Shown: positions 53,358 to 62,367 of the stretch, in pieces | Layout of the letters: each line of letters begins with the position of its first letter | How positions within the stretch are numbered: position 1 is the first letter of the stretch | Origin: DASXTW01 sp036505215 | GTDB taxonomy: Bacteria > Actinomycetota > UBA4738 | Assembly: GCA_036505215.1 (NCBI GenBank) | Contig: DASXTW010000046.1 | Span: 1 to 64,000, forward strand | Direction of reading: 5' to 3' | DNA length: 64,000 bases | Notes under the pieces: generated by a model | What the model saw: only the letters and a program-made list of their open reading frames with translations | Told to the model about the DNA's origin: nothing | The model's database searches: none | Made by a program: the position numbers and the translations under genes

Positions 53358-54800
53358 TCAGGCGTGGACCGGGGGAAGATGGTCGGCCCAGGGCCGGGCT
53401 TGCTCGAGCTGGGAGGAGATGCGGATGAGCACGTCCTCCCGCCCGTAGGGGGCGGCCACCTGCACCCCGATGGGGAGGCCCTCGTCGTTCCAGTACAGCG
53501 GCAGGGAGATGGCCGGCTGTCCGGTTGCGTTGTACACGGGCGTGAAGGGGACGATGCTGGCGGCCCGGAAGATGGCCTGGAGTGGGTTGTCGGGCGGCTG
53601 CTGAAACTCGCCGAGGGGCGGCGGCGGCTCGGCGATGGTCGGCGAAAGCAGCAGGTCGAAGCCGCTCGCGAACCACTCCCCTATCCGGCGCGCCCCGCCC
53701 TGGAGCCACTCGACTGCTTGGAGCAGGTTCGCCCCCGTGTAGCTTCGACCCATCTCGGCAAGCGCCCAGGTGAGAGGTTCGACGTCTTCCGCGGCGATGG
53801 GTGTGCCGGTCTTCTGGCTCCAACGGTCGAGTTCCCAGGCGAACCCGCTCGCCCAGAGGGTCAGGAACTGGCTTATGTACTCCGGGTCGCTCATACCCCC
53901 TGGGGCAGAAGGCTCCACGATGTGCCCCAGCGACTCGAGGAGCCGCGCCACATGGTCGACGGCCATCAGGCAGTCGGGGTGGGTGTCGGTAGTCCCGCCG
54001 GGCGCGTCGGTGAAGAAGCCGATCCGCAGCCGATCCGGGTCCGCCCCGACCTCTTCGGCGAAGGGCCGCACTGGCATGGGGGCAGCGTACGGATCTCCGG
54101 GCATCGGCCCGGCCACCGCGTCCAGGATCGCCGCCGAGTCCCGGACGGAGCGCGTGAGGACGTGCTGCACGTCGAGTCCGGCCATGAGGTCGCCGAAATC
54201 GGGCCCGTAGGAGGTCCGCCCCCTGGAGGGCTTCAGGCCGAGGAGCCCGCACTCGCTGGCAGGGATTCGGATGGAACCGCCGCCATCCGTGGCGTGCCCG
54301 ACCGCGACCATCCCGGAAGCCACCGCAGCCGCCGATCCTCCGCTGGAGCCTCCCGTGGAGTGACCCGTGTTCCAGGGGTTGTGGGTGGGCCCGTACGCCT
54401 CGGGCTCCGTGGCCGGCAGGATCCCGAGCTCGGGCACGTTCGTCTTCCCCACGAACACGAATCCGGCCGCCCGAAACTTCGCGGCCAGATAGGTGTCCTC
54501 CCGTTCCACCCAGCCGCGTTCCTTCAGGAAGCGCATCCCTTCGTGGAAAGGATCCCCCGCCGTGTGGCAGATCAAATCCTTCACCACCATCGGGACCCCT
54601 CGGAACGGCCCGTTCGGCAGGTCCCGCGACCGAGCCTGGTCCAGCGCCTGGTCGAAGAGGGAATGGATGACCGCGTTCAGTTCTGGATTCAGCTTCTCGA
54701 TGCGGACGATCGCCGCTTCGACCAGTTCGACCGGCGTGATCTGTCCCGTTCGGACGAGTTCGGCCTGGGCCATTGCATCCAGGGAGGCGAGGTCCTCCAT
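53358..54800 (-). CDS. Amidase-signature family hydrolase
   Basis: A 480-residue amidase with the Ser-cisSer-Lys triad: the Lys in VVKDLICH and the Ser residues in GHSTGGSSGGSAAAVA. Full length for the family. The overall pattern recalls 6-aminohexanoate-cyclic-dimer hydrolase (NylA) and other aryl or alkyl amidases; the natural substrate cannot be told. Start ATG at 54800; a promoter TTTACA-17-TAGCCT (54837 down to 54809) would make the mRNA nearly leaderless. A TetR-like palindrome lies just upstream of it. Confidence 0.88.
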   Translation of the reverse strand: MEDLASLDAMAQAELVRTGQITPVELVEAAIVRIEKLNPELNAVIHSLFDQALDQARSRDLPNGPFRGVPMVVKDLICHTAGDPFHEGMRFLKERGWVEREDTYLAAKFRAAGFVFVGKTNVPELGILPATEPEAYGPTHNPWNTGHSTGGSSGGSAAAVASGMVAVGHATDGGGSIRIPASECGLLGLKPSRGRTSYGPDFGDLMAGLDVQHVLTRSVRDSAAILDAVAGPMPGDPYAAPMPVRPFAEEVGADPDRLRIGFFTDAPGGTTDTHPDCLMAVDHVARLLESLGHIVEPSAPGGMSDPEYISQFLTLWASGFAWELDRWSQKTGTPIAAEDVEPLTWALAEMGRSYTGANLLQAVEWLQGGARRIGEWFASGFDLLLSPTIAEPPPPLGEFQQPPDNPLQAIFRAASIVPFTPVYNATGQPAISLPLYWNDEGLPIGVQVAAPYGREDVLIRISSQLEQARPWADHLPPVHA

Positions 54801-54845
54801 CGAGGCGAAGGCTACGGTTCGCCTCTCGCGATGTAAAGTGCAACC

Positions 54846-54857
54846 TACCGATCGGTA
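54846..54857. promoter_or_regulatory. TetR-type operator, copy 1
   Basis: TACCGATCGGTA, a perfect 12-base palindrome between the divergent amidase and acylase genes. The same 12 bases recur at 59495-59506 before a thiolase gene. Form and position are typical of TetR-family operators; no TetR gene is in the window. Confidence 0.6.
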
Positions 54858-54874
54858 AGGAAGATGGCACCTCT

Positions 54875-57229
54875 TTGAGCGAGACCGACGTGTTCCGAGA
54901 GCGGGCCCGGGCCGCCCTTCCCCCGACCGAAGGGGAGCTGCGCCTGTCGGGCCTGAGCGAGCCAGTCGAGGTGCTGTGGGATCGATGGGGCGTCCCTCAT
55001 GTCTTCGCACAGAGCACTCACGATCTGTTCTTCGCCCAGGGCTACATCCTGGCGTCCGAGCGACTGTTCCAGATAGAGGTCATGCTGCGGTTCGGATCGG
55101 GAAGGCTGTCCGAGATCTTCGGAGACCTCGCCCTCCCCCTCGATCGGTTCATTCGGGCCGTCGGGTGGAATCGTGCGGCCAAGAGATTGACCGGGCAGTG
55201 GGACGACCTGTCGTGGGACATGTCCGATGCGTTCGCTGCGGGAGCGCGGGCCTGGCTGGCGCAAACGCCGGCCACGCCGGTCGAGTACGAAGTCCTCCAG
55301 CTCCATCCTTACTTCCCCGAGGGCCGGGAGGCCGCCGAGCTCGCCGCGGCGGCCTCGATCCTCCTGGCCTGGGGCCTGTCCACGAACTGGGACGCCGAGC
55401 TGCTCCGCATGGACGTGGCGGAGCATCTCGGGTGGGAGGCGATGACCACGCTCTTCCCCGAGCTCGGGCCCGAGCCGGGCGCCGTGGTGGCTGGGAAGGC
55501 CGGTGGCCCGGCCAACCGCCGGACGGCCGTCGACCTGCTCCGGGAGGCTCCCCGCTTCCCGAAGGGGCAGGGCTCGAACAACTGGGTGGTGGCGGGACGG
55601 CGGAGCGTGACCGGAAAGCCACTGCTGGCGAACGACCCTCACCTGTTCGCGCAGCTGCCCTCGATCTGGTACGAGATCCATCTGTCCGCGCCCGGCATCG
55701 ACGTGCGAGGCGTCGCCCTGCCCTTCTCCCCTGGCGTGATCATTGGCCACAACGACCAAATCGCCTGGGGATTCACCAACGTCGGAGGCGACACCCAGGA
55801 CCTGTACCTCGAGCAACTGTCGGAAGACGGCACCGCCGCGCTCTACAACGGCGTCTGGGAGCCGCTCACCGTCCACAGCGAGGAGATCTCGGTGCGAGGC
55901 CGCCCTGAGCCCGAGATCGTGGAGGCCAAGGAGACTCGTCACGGACCGCTCCTCGATTCCTACCTGATCGGCACGGGCGATCCGACCGTGATCGAGGGTG
56001 GCATCCGGGAGACCTACGCCCTGCGGTGGGTGGCATTGGAGGAGGGGCTGAAGCCATCGACGGTCTACCGCTTGAACACTGCCACGAACTTCCAGGAGTT
56101 CCGGGCGGCCGTGTCCGAGTGGGCGATGCCGGGTCAGAACATGGTGTTCGCGGATGTCGAGGGCAACATCGGGTACCAGTGCACGGGCTGGTACCCGATC
56201 CGGAAAAGGGGCGACGGGACCATTCCGGTCCCGGGCTGGACGGACGAGTGCGAGTGGCAGGGCTACGTGCCGTTCGAAGAGCTTCCTTTCGCGTATAACC
56301 CCGACGAGGGATTCCTGGCCACCGCCAACAACCGGATACACGACGACTCGTACCCGTACCTGATCGGGAAGGACTTCCTCCCGCCGTTTCGGGTTCGACG
56401 GATCGTCGAGCTGCTCACCCAAACCGAGACGCATGACATGGAGTCGTTCCGGCGGATCCATACGGACACGGTCTCGCTGCCGGCCCGCGAGATCGTCCCG
56501 CACCTCCTGGCGATCGAGCCTGCAGACGACCGGCAGAAGGAAGCTCTGGCTCTGCTCTCCGAGTGGGACTTCGACCTCCGGGCGGACTCGGCGGCAGCGG
56601 CGGTCTACGAGGTGTGGTGCTGCCGGATCGGCGACGCCATCCTGCTGCCGCGGCTCGGCGAGGAACTGCATCGGCACTACTTCGCCCTGCGGCAATGGAC
56701 GAACTCGTTCCACTATCAGGTGCTTCCGAGCCTTCTGGGCTACCCGACGGCCACGTGGTTCGGAGGCGAAGGGAAAGCTCCCAGGGACGACCTCTTGCGG
56801 AAGGCGCTGGACACTGCCCTGGACGAGCTCACCGCGGCCATGGGCGAGGACATGGGGGGCTGGACGTGGGGAGCCCTCCACCGGGTCCGATTCGCCGGGC
56901 CGCTGGCGAGAGTCTCCGACCTGACCGAGCTGTTCACGGCCGGTGAGGTGGGGTGGGGCGGCGACGAGCAGACGGTATGCCAGGGGATGTACGAGCCGGG
57001 GGATGACTACCAGGCGGTCGTCATCCCGAGCTGGCGCCAGATCATCGATCTATCCGACCTCGATGCCTCTGTGGGCACGCACACGGTCGGCCAGTCGGGC
57101 AATCCGGCCAGCCCCCACTTCAAGGATCTGTTCCCACTGTGGTCGACCGGCCAGTACCACCCACTGCCGTTCACCAGGCTTGCAGTCGAAGCCGCCACCG
57201 AGTCGCGCCTCGTCCTGCTCCCGGCATAG
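54875..57229 (+). CDS. Penicillin acylase-family Ntn hydrolase, cytoplasmic form
   Basis: A 784-residue amide hydrolase expected to mature by self-cleavage before Ser234 (GQG/SNNWVVAG), giving an alpha chain of about 233 and a beta chain of about 550 residues. The Asn motif of the oxyanion site (NDPHL region) is seen. Most relatives are exported, but no signal peptide is present. A TTG at 54875 is the best start since family homology begins soon after; GTG at 54890 is an alternative. Substrates in the family include beta-lactam side chains, acyl-homoserine lactones and lipopeptides; not decided here. Confidence 0.85.
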   Translation: MSETDVFRERARAALPPTEGELRLSGLSEPVEVLWDRWGVPHVFAQSTHDLFFAQGYILASERLFQIEVMLRFGSGRLSEIFGDLALPLDRFIRAVGWNRAAKRLTGQWDDLSWDMSDAFAAGARAWLAQTPATPVEYEVLQLHPYFPEGREAAELAAAASILLAWGLSTNWDAELLRMDVAEHLGWEAMTTLFPELGPEPGAVVAGKAGGPANRRTAVDLLREAPRFPKGQGSNNWVVAGRRSVTGKPLLANDPHLFAQLPSIWYEIHLSAPGIDVRGVALPFSPGVIIGHNDQIAWGFTNVGGDTQDLYLEQLSEDGTAALYNGVWEPLTVHSEEISVRGRPEPEIVEAKETRHGPLLDSYLIGTGDPTVIEGGIRETYALRWVALEEGLKPSTVYRLNTATNFQEFRAAVSEWAMPGQNMVFADVEGNIGYQCTGWYPIRKRGDGTIPVPGWTDECEWQGYVPFEELPFAYNPDEGFLATANNRIHDDSYPYLIGKDFLPPFRVRRIVELLTQTETHDMESFRRIHTDTVSLPAREIVPHLLAIEPADDRQKEALALLSEWDFDLRADSAAAAVYEVWCCRIGDAILLPRLGEELHRHYFALRQWTNSFHYQVLPSLLGYPTATWFGGEGKAPRDDLLRKALDTALDELTAAMGEDMGGWTWGALHRVRFAGPLARVSDLTELFTAGEVGWGGDEQTVCQGMYEPGDDYQAVVIPSWRQIIDLSDLDASVGTHTVGQSGNPASPHFKDLFPLWSTGQYHPLPFTRLAVEAATESRLVLLPA

Positions 57230-57304
57230 CCAAGCCCAGCGGTGCGTCCTTGGGGGTAAGCCTGCGCTGATACTATGCCAAGGCTCTAGCAGGAGTTCTG
57301 TCTG

Positions 57305-57544
57305 ATGCCCAAGTCAAAGGCCAAGCGGCGCCGCTATCAGCCCCCGCCGAAAAGGAAACCGAAGCCGAGTCCGAAATGGTTCGGCGCAGCCATCCTCATC
57401 CTCATGTTCGTGGGGGTAATCGTGATCGTGCTCAACTACCTTGGCCTGATGCCGGGCACGCACAAGCAGGCGACCAACCTGTACCTGTTCGTCGGGCTCG
57501 GCTTGATCGCGCTGGGCTTCGGCGCTTCCACCCAGTGGCGCTAG
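57305..57544 (+). CDS. crgA: Cell division protein CrgA
   Basis: A 79-residue two-pass membrane protein. The start (MPKSKAKRRR), the two membrane segments (about 26-46 and 56-74), the central NYLGLMPG and the terminal WR are the CrgA pattern. CrgA recruits or restrains FtsZ-ring and PBP components in actinobacteria and usually lies close to pknB; here it is about 13 kb away. AGGAG lies 9 bases before the ATG. Confidence 0.9.
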   Translation: MPKSKAKRRRYQPPPKRKPKPSPKWFGAAILILMFVGVIVIVLNYLGLMPGTHKQATNLYLFVGLGLIALGFGASTQWR

Positions 57545-57624
57545 GACGATGCCGCTGATCTCGGGAAGCGATTTCCACCGGCGTTTTCCACATTTGGGGA
57601 AAACCTGCCGGCGAGGGCGCTGAC

Positions 57625-57870
57625 GTGCCCGTCTACGAATACAGATGCCGGGCCTGCGGCTCCGCGGTGGAGGAGATCCAGCCGATGGGCGCGGCTCCCC
57701 CCGGCCCCTGCCCGAAGTGCGGCGGCGAGCTCAAGCGGGTCTACGGCCGGGTCGGTGTGAGGTTCGCGGGGTGGGGGTTCACGCGGAACGATTCGCTGGT
57801 CCCCCAGGACCGGCCGCGGAAAGACTTCCGCAAGCTCCGGGAGAAGGCTGAGGAGATCTCCGAGGGATAG
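57625..57870 (+). CDS. FmdB-type zinc ribbon protein
   Basis: An 81-residue protein with the FmdB zinc ribbon: YEYRCRACGS and CPKCGGELKRVYG, four Cys in two CxxC pairs. Then an aromatic stretch (FAGWGFTRND) and a charged helix. Role unknown; regulatory in methylotrophs. GTG start at 57625. Confidence 0.85.
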   Translation: MPVYEYRCRACGSAVEEIQPMGAAPPGPCPKCGGELKRVYGRVGVRFAGWGFTRNDSLVPQDRPRKDFRKLREKAEEISEG

Positions 57871-57875
57871 GTGCT

Positions 57876-58196
57876 TCAGTTGTTGGCCGGGTTCACCCGG
57901 GGTCGCCGGACCACGGCCATCGGCTCGCCGCAGTGCCGAGGCACCTGAATCTCTCCGAGACGAGTCACCTGGAGCTCGGTGCCGCATTCGGTGCAGACGA
58001 AGAACACGTCGAGCTCCGCAACGTCCTCGGGCTCGATCCTCTCCTTCGGCGGGCCGGAGGTGATACCTCGTAGGAAGACCAGCCCGAGCCCTGCGATCAC
58101 CACGAACAGGGCAACAGCGACGAGCCACAGCAGCCAGGCAGCAATGGCCAACACATCATCAGGGTACGGCTCACGCTTGGAAACCACCGTTGACAC
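57876..58196 (-). CDS. Membrane protein with cytoplasmic zinc ribbon
   Basis: A 106-residue protein: one membrane segment (about 15-43), then a small domain with CTEC and a Cys-Gly pair (RHCGEPMAV) that could bind zinc. I do not recognise the family. GTG start at 58196. Convergent with the FmdB gene, 5 bases apart, and 33 bases upstream of nothing else on its strand. Confidence 0.6.
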   Translation of the reverse strand: MSTVVSKREPYPDDVLAIAAWLLWLVAVALFVVIAGLGLVFLRGITSGPPKERIEPEDVAELDVFFVCTECGTELQVTRLGEIQVPRHCGEPMAVVRRPRVNPANN

Positions 58197-58229
58197 CCGC
58201 CGCCGCGAACAGCGGTGTTGGATGGTTCG

Positions 58230-59444
58230 CTACCCGAGACGCTCGATGATGGTGGCGTTGGCCATGCCACCTCCCTCGCACATGGTCTGCAGGCCGTAGC
58301 GACCGCCCCTTCGTTCGAGCTCGTGCAGCATGGTGGTCATCAGCTTGGCCCCGGTCGCTCCGAGCGGGTGACCCACTGCGATGGCCCCGCCGTTCGGATT
58401 GACGTGATCCTGGAACCAGGCTTCGGGAACCTGGAGCTCCCGCTGCCACGCCAAGACGACGGAGGCGAACGCCTCGTTGATCTCGACCACCTCGATGTCT
58501 TCGAGGTTGAGGCCTGCCCTCTCCAGGACCCGGCGGGTCGCTGGGATGGGAGCCGTGAGCATGAGGATCGGAGAGTCACCCGCCAGCGAGAACGACAAGA
58601 ACCTGGCTCGCGGGGTGAGCCTCAACTCCTCTGCCTTCTCCCGGCTGGCGATCAGAACCGCGGAGGCGCCGTCAGAGATCTGCGAGGAGTTGCCGGCCGT
58701 GACCGTCCAGCGGAGCTGGCCGGGAAACATCTGCTCGAAGCTCTCGGCCTTGAACGCGGGCTCCAGGGCGGACATCTTCTCGCGGTCCGGCTCCATGCGG
58801 ATGCCTTCGTCGTGATCGAGGAGGACCTGCTCGCCGCCCTGGCCCGTCACTTTGAGAGGGAGGATCTCCCGCTTGAGGAACCCCTCCCTGGTGGCCTTGG
58901 CCGCGCGGACGTGCGAGCGGAACCCGAAGTCGTCCGAGTCCTCGCGGGTGATGTTCCATTTCGTGGCGATGAGGTCCGCCGAGATCCCTTGAGGGACGAG
59001 CTTCCCTTCGTAGCGTGCGAACAGCTGCTGGCCGAACGGGTTGGCGCCCATCACCGAGGACCCCATCGGGACCCGGGTCATGTTCTCCACGCCGGAGGCC
59101 ACGACCAGGTCGTACGCACCGGCCATGACGCCCTGGGCCGCGAAGTGGATCGATTGCTGTGAGGACCCGCACTGGCGATCCACCGTGGTCGAGGGGATGG
59201 TCTCGGGGAATCCCGCAGCCAGCCAGCCGTTGCGTCCGACGTTCAGAGACTGTTCCCCTACCTGCGAGACGCACCCCGTGATGTTGTCTTCGATCTGGCC
59301 GGGGTCCACGCCGGACCGGTTCACGACCTCCTTGAGAACCTCGGCGAGCATGTCGACCGGGTGGAAGTCCTTGAGGGAGCCGTTCCGCTTGCCGATCGGC
59401 GTACGGACGGCCTCCACGATGACGGCTTCACGGATCTCAGGCAT
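58230..59444 (-). CDS. Thiolase (acetyl-CoA acetyltransferase)
   Basis: A 404-residue thiolase, catalysing thiolytic cleavage or formation of 3-ketoacyl-CoA. The active-site Cys is in DRQCGSSQQS, and the C-terminal His and Cys are in NGGAIAVGHPLGATGA and CEGGGMANA. All catalytic residues are present. Start ATG at 59444 with GGAAGGAG upstream. A TetR-like palindrome lies 51 bases before the start, identical to that at the amidase/acylase genes. Confidence 0.93.
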   Translation of the reverse strand: MPEIREAVIVEAVRTPIGKRNGSLKDFHPVDMLAEVLKEVVNRSGVDPGQIEDNITGCVSQVGEQSLNVGRNGWLAAGFPETIPSTTVDRQCGSSQQSIHFAAQGVMAGAYDLVVASGVENMTRVPMGSSVMGANPFGQQLFARYEGKLVPQGISADLIATKWNITREDSDDFGFRSHVRAAKATREGFLKREILPLKVTGQGGEQVLLDHDEGIRMEPDREKMSALEPAFKAESFEQMFPGQLRWTVTAGNSSQISDGASAVLIASREKAEELRLTPRARFLSFSLAGDSPILMLTAPIPATRRVLERAGLNLEDIEVVEINEAFASVVLAWQRELQVPEAWFQDHVNPNGGAIAVGHPLGATGAKLMTTMLHELERRGGRYGLQTMCEGGGMANATIIERLG

Positions 59445-59494
59445 GGGAGGGACTCCTTCCTCAGCGTTCGTTCGTCGCTACAGCGTTCATTACC

Positions 59495-59506
59495 TACCGA
59501 TCGGTA
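59495..59506. promoter_or_regulatory. TetR-type operator, copy 2
   Basis: TACCGATCGGTA, identical to 54846-54857, in the control region of the thiolase gene. The rest of the 173-base gap 59445-59617 holds no gene. Confidence 0.6.
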
Positions 59507-59617
59507 ACAAACGCTTCCACGACTGTATGCCCGCCGTCGAGGGTCGTCAATTTCGCCACCGCTGCGGAAGCAACGTCCAGGACTGCGGTCGGCGAATCCG
59601 TGACCAAGGAGGTGTTC

Positions 59618-60844
59618 TCAATCATCTGAGCACGGCAGAAGGCCGAACCTCTCTTTGGCTCGCAGAATCCGAAGGGCCGCCTCATCCACCCTCGCTCGGA
59701 AGGGCCCGTCGGTTCTGACGCGAGTGATGATCGCCCGAGCCATGGCCACTGCGGGACCGACTGTCTTCGAGACGATCATGTCGCCGCCGGCCGACAGGAA
59801 ATCCATGGCTCGCTGTGCCGGCGGGATATCGGCCACGGCGGTGGCTTCTCCGAGGTCATCGGAAACGACCACGCCATCGAAGTGAAGGTCGTCTCGCAAC
59901 ATCTGCTCGATGACGATCGGAGAGAAGACGGCGAGATGGTCCGGGTCGATGCGTGTGTAGGTAGCCAGCGCCACCATCACGAACGGCACGCCACGGTCGA
60001 CGGCGTCCCGAAATGGTTCCAGGTAAGGGTCGTCGCGGGTCGTGGCTCGATCGACGACTCCGGCGGCGAAATCCGTGTTTCCCTTCACCCTGCCCAGTCC
60101 GGGGAAGTGCTTGGCGCTGGTGGCCACACCTGCCCGGTCCATGCCTCGGAGGAAGGCCACTCCGTGGCTGCCCACCGTTGCAGGATCAGGTCCGTAGCCG
60201 CGCTGCAGCACTCCGATCGGCTGGTTCTGCGCGTCGGCGCCGGGCGGAACCACGTCCATCACCGGGGCGAAGTTCAGGTTGACCCCCGCGGCCAGGAGCT
60301 CCTCCCCCCACTCGAATGCTCGAGCCCGCAGATCCGATACGGCCATCTTTCCCTGTACCACCGCAGTCGGGATCCGTGAGAAGCCACGTCCCCGGAGGGC
60401 CTGGATCACGCCTCCCTCCTGGTTCGCTGCCACGAAGAACCGGACCTTTGCGGTAGCACCTCTGGTCGCCAGGGACTGGACGGCATCGGTCACGTCGCGG
60501 ATCGCCGATGCCCCTGCTGTGGTCGTCTCGATGAAGGTGACCGAACCGAAGTGGTACCGGCGGATCTCCTCGGCCGCGCTCGGGACGAGTCGGTCGTCCT
60601 CGAGACCAACGGCAAACAGCTGGCCCACTCGCTGCGCTTCGCTCAGGCGAGCGTGGACAACCTCCGGACACGAGAGGCCGGGCGAGAGGCTCGGCGTGGA
60701 GCTGGTCGGAGGCTCGATGGTCGGCGAGACCGTGCGAGTCATCGGGACGGTGGGAGAGGCGCTCGGCGCTGGTTGCCCGCAGGAACAGACCAGGACGAGC
60801 ACGATCGACCCGGCGGTGAGGACGACCCCCCTTCCGGCGCGCAC
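59618..60844 (-). CDS. Glycoside hydrolase family 3 lipoprotein (NagZ-like)
   Basis: A 408-residue exported enzyme. Lipobox LVCSC near residue 22, then a Ser/Thr/Pro-rich linker to about 57. The GH3 barrel shows VAANQEGGVIQAL, the motif AKHFPGLGRVKGNTD and the nucleophile Asp in GVVVSDDLG. The usual NagZ loop with Asp-Ser-His is replaced by Asn-Thr-Asp, so the acid/base residue may differ. Probably removes N-acetylglucosamine or another sugar from wall fragments. Confidence 0.85.
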   Translation of the reverse strand: MRAGRGVVLTAGSIVLVLVCSCGQPAPSASPTVPMTRTVSPTIEPPTSSTPSLSPGLSCPEVVHARLSEAQRVGQLFAVGLEDDRLVPSAAEEIRRYHFGSVTFIETTTAGASAIRDVTDAVQSLATRGATAKVRFFVAANQEGGVIQALRGRGFSRIPTAVVQGKMAVSDLRARAFEWGEELLAAGVNLNFAPVMDVVPPGADAQNQPIGVLQRGYGPDPATVGSHGVAFLRGMDRAGVATSAKHFPGLGRVKGNTDFAAGVVDRATTRDDPYLEPFRDAVDRGVPFVMVALATYTRIDPDHLAVFSPIVIEQMLRDDLHFDGVVVSDDLGEATAVADIPPAQRAMDFLSAGGDMIVSKTVGPAVAMARAIITRVRTDGPFRARVDEAALRILRAKERFGLLPCSDD

Positions 60845-60961
60845 GTGTCAGAAGGATAGGGCCTGGATCGTTCGTGCACCGGTCCAACGGTCCCTGGCAA
60901 CCTCCTGAGCACGTCAGATGTTTGCCTAGCGCCAGCAGGGGCGTCGAGCTAAGCTCCGGCC

Positions 60962-62335
60962 GTGCTCCGGCGCCGACGATCGGGGGGGGTCGCGTCGATC
61001 CTTTCGACCACGAGCGCCTTGCTCGTGCTGTCGTTGCTCCTCCCGGGCTGCGGCAAGAAGGCGGCCGCGAAGCCCACCATCGGGGGCGTTCTGGGATTCG
61101 ATCAGAACGTGGCGGCCGTGGCCAACGAGCCGCTGTTCGCGCCCGACCCAGGCGTCGTGTGCGGGTCCCCCACCGAAGAATTCGGCGTCGAACTCGTCCA
61201 CGTCGCTTCTCCCACCCAGGCCAAAGTCCTGAACGAGTGGGGGGAGATCGTCCCCGGGAAGCAGATGTACCTCTCGGGCAGGGTGGCGGAGTTTGAATTC
61301 TCCACCGGCGACCTGACGTTCACCCATCCCTTCGACAAGGACATCATCACGAACATCAAGCCAGACCCCCCGTACAGGCTCCTGGCTCAACGGGTCGGTG
61401 AGAGCGCGGAGGGTGATGCCGACGGCCCGCCAAGGGGCCTGCTGCACTGGGAGCTCTCGAAGAAGCTCTTCCCCCATGACGACCACGGCTTCTACCTGCC
61501 GGGCTACGTCCCCGCGCTGGGCGATCGGATCGCCACGTACGGCCGGTGGATCGTGGACTGCGGCCACGACGATTACCACACGGAGATCCACCCTCCGACA
61601 TTCCTGGCGGTGGCGCATCCGGATCCGGACGGCGTGTGGACCGTATCTCACGCCTTCTACAACCCTTACTACGAGACTCAGCTGTACACGCCCGATGCCG
61701 CTCTTTCGGCCGACCTCGGGAACGCGCGTCGCTTTACCGACCCCGATACTCGACCCTTTGCCTTCTATCTCACTCACCAACTGCTCAGCCTGGCTCACGT
61801 GGGCGACCCACCGCCTGGCGGGTTCATCGACCATCTCGAGGCTCACCATCTCCTCCAGGCCAACCGGGCCTCCCCCATCACCTGGTACGTGTGCGCGCCG
61901 AGCCCCAAGCCATCCAATGCGGGAGGGGTTGCTGTGAACTATCACTTCACGGTGCGCACAGGCGTGACCGTGACGGCCACGCGCAATCCGGAGACCGGCT
62001 GTGTCGCCTTCACCGTAACGATCGGGCCCAACTACACTCCGCTCAATCCCGAACGCCACGACTGCGTCGATCCGTGGTCTGAGCTGAATCAACAGGCCGG
62101 CGCGGCCCTCGGCGACCCCACCCTCGACATCGAAAAGGTGATCGAGGAGAAGGTTCCGCCCTCGTTCGCGCCGGCGGTGAAGCGCGATCCCTCAGTGGAT
62201 TGCTACGACGAGTTGACGGTGCCCCTTCCAGGGGGACCGGACCAGCGGGCCAACGTATTCACGTCGGACGAGCAGCCGTACCCGTTCTACGGTGAAGCTT
62301 CCGTTTCCTGGGGGATTGACATCGGAGCGAAATAG
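60962..62335 (+). CDS. Unknown lipoprotein with a His-rich motif
   Basis: A 457-residue exported protein. A basic start and hydrophobic run end in the lipobox LLPGC (Cys30). The rest is beta-rich with many aromatic residues. The segment CGHDDYHTEIHPPTF (200-214) has three His, two Asp and one Glu closely spaced, which looks like a metal site or catalytic centre. More Cys residues at 67, 200 and in the C-terminal third could form disulfides. GTG start at 60962; a run of eight G (60982-60989) lies in the first codons. No family recognised. Confidence 0.65.
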   Translation: MLRRRRSGGVASILSTTSALLVLSLLLPGCGKKAAAKPTIGGVLGFDQNVAAVANEPLFAPDPGVVCGSPTEEFGVELVHVASPTQAKVLNEWGEIVPGKQMYLSGRVAEFEFSTGDLTFTHPFDKDIITNIKPDPPYRLLAQRVGESAEGDADGPPRGLLHWELSKKLFPHDDHGFYLPGYVPALGDRIATYGRWIVDCGHDDYHTEIHPPTFLAVAHPDPDGVWTVSHAFYNPYYETQLYTPDAALSADLGNARRFTDPDTRPFAFYLTHQLLSLAHVGDPPPGGFIDHLEAHHLLQANRASPITWYVCAPSPKPSNAGGVAVNYHFTVRTGVTVTATRNPETGCVAFTVTIGPNYTPLNPERHDCVDPWSELNQQAGAALGDPTLDIEKVIEEKVPPSFAPAVKRDPSVDCYDELTVPLPGGPDQRANVFTSDEQPYPFYGEASVSWGIDIGAK

Positions 62336-62367
62336 TAGGACTCCGGGTGGTCTGGCGAAGGCTCGAG

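Noticed and set aside
53364..54836. Plus-strand frame of 490 codons opposite the amidase
   Set aside because: The minus strand has the full amidase signature; the plus frame is composition-driven.
54864..54878. ATG at 54864 as start of the acylase gene
   Set aside because: It is in another frame and meets a stop after four codons.
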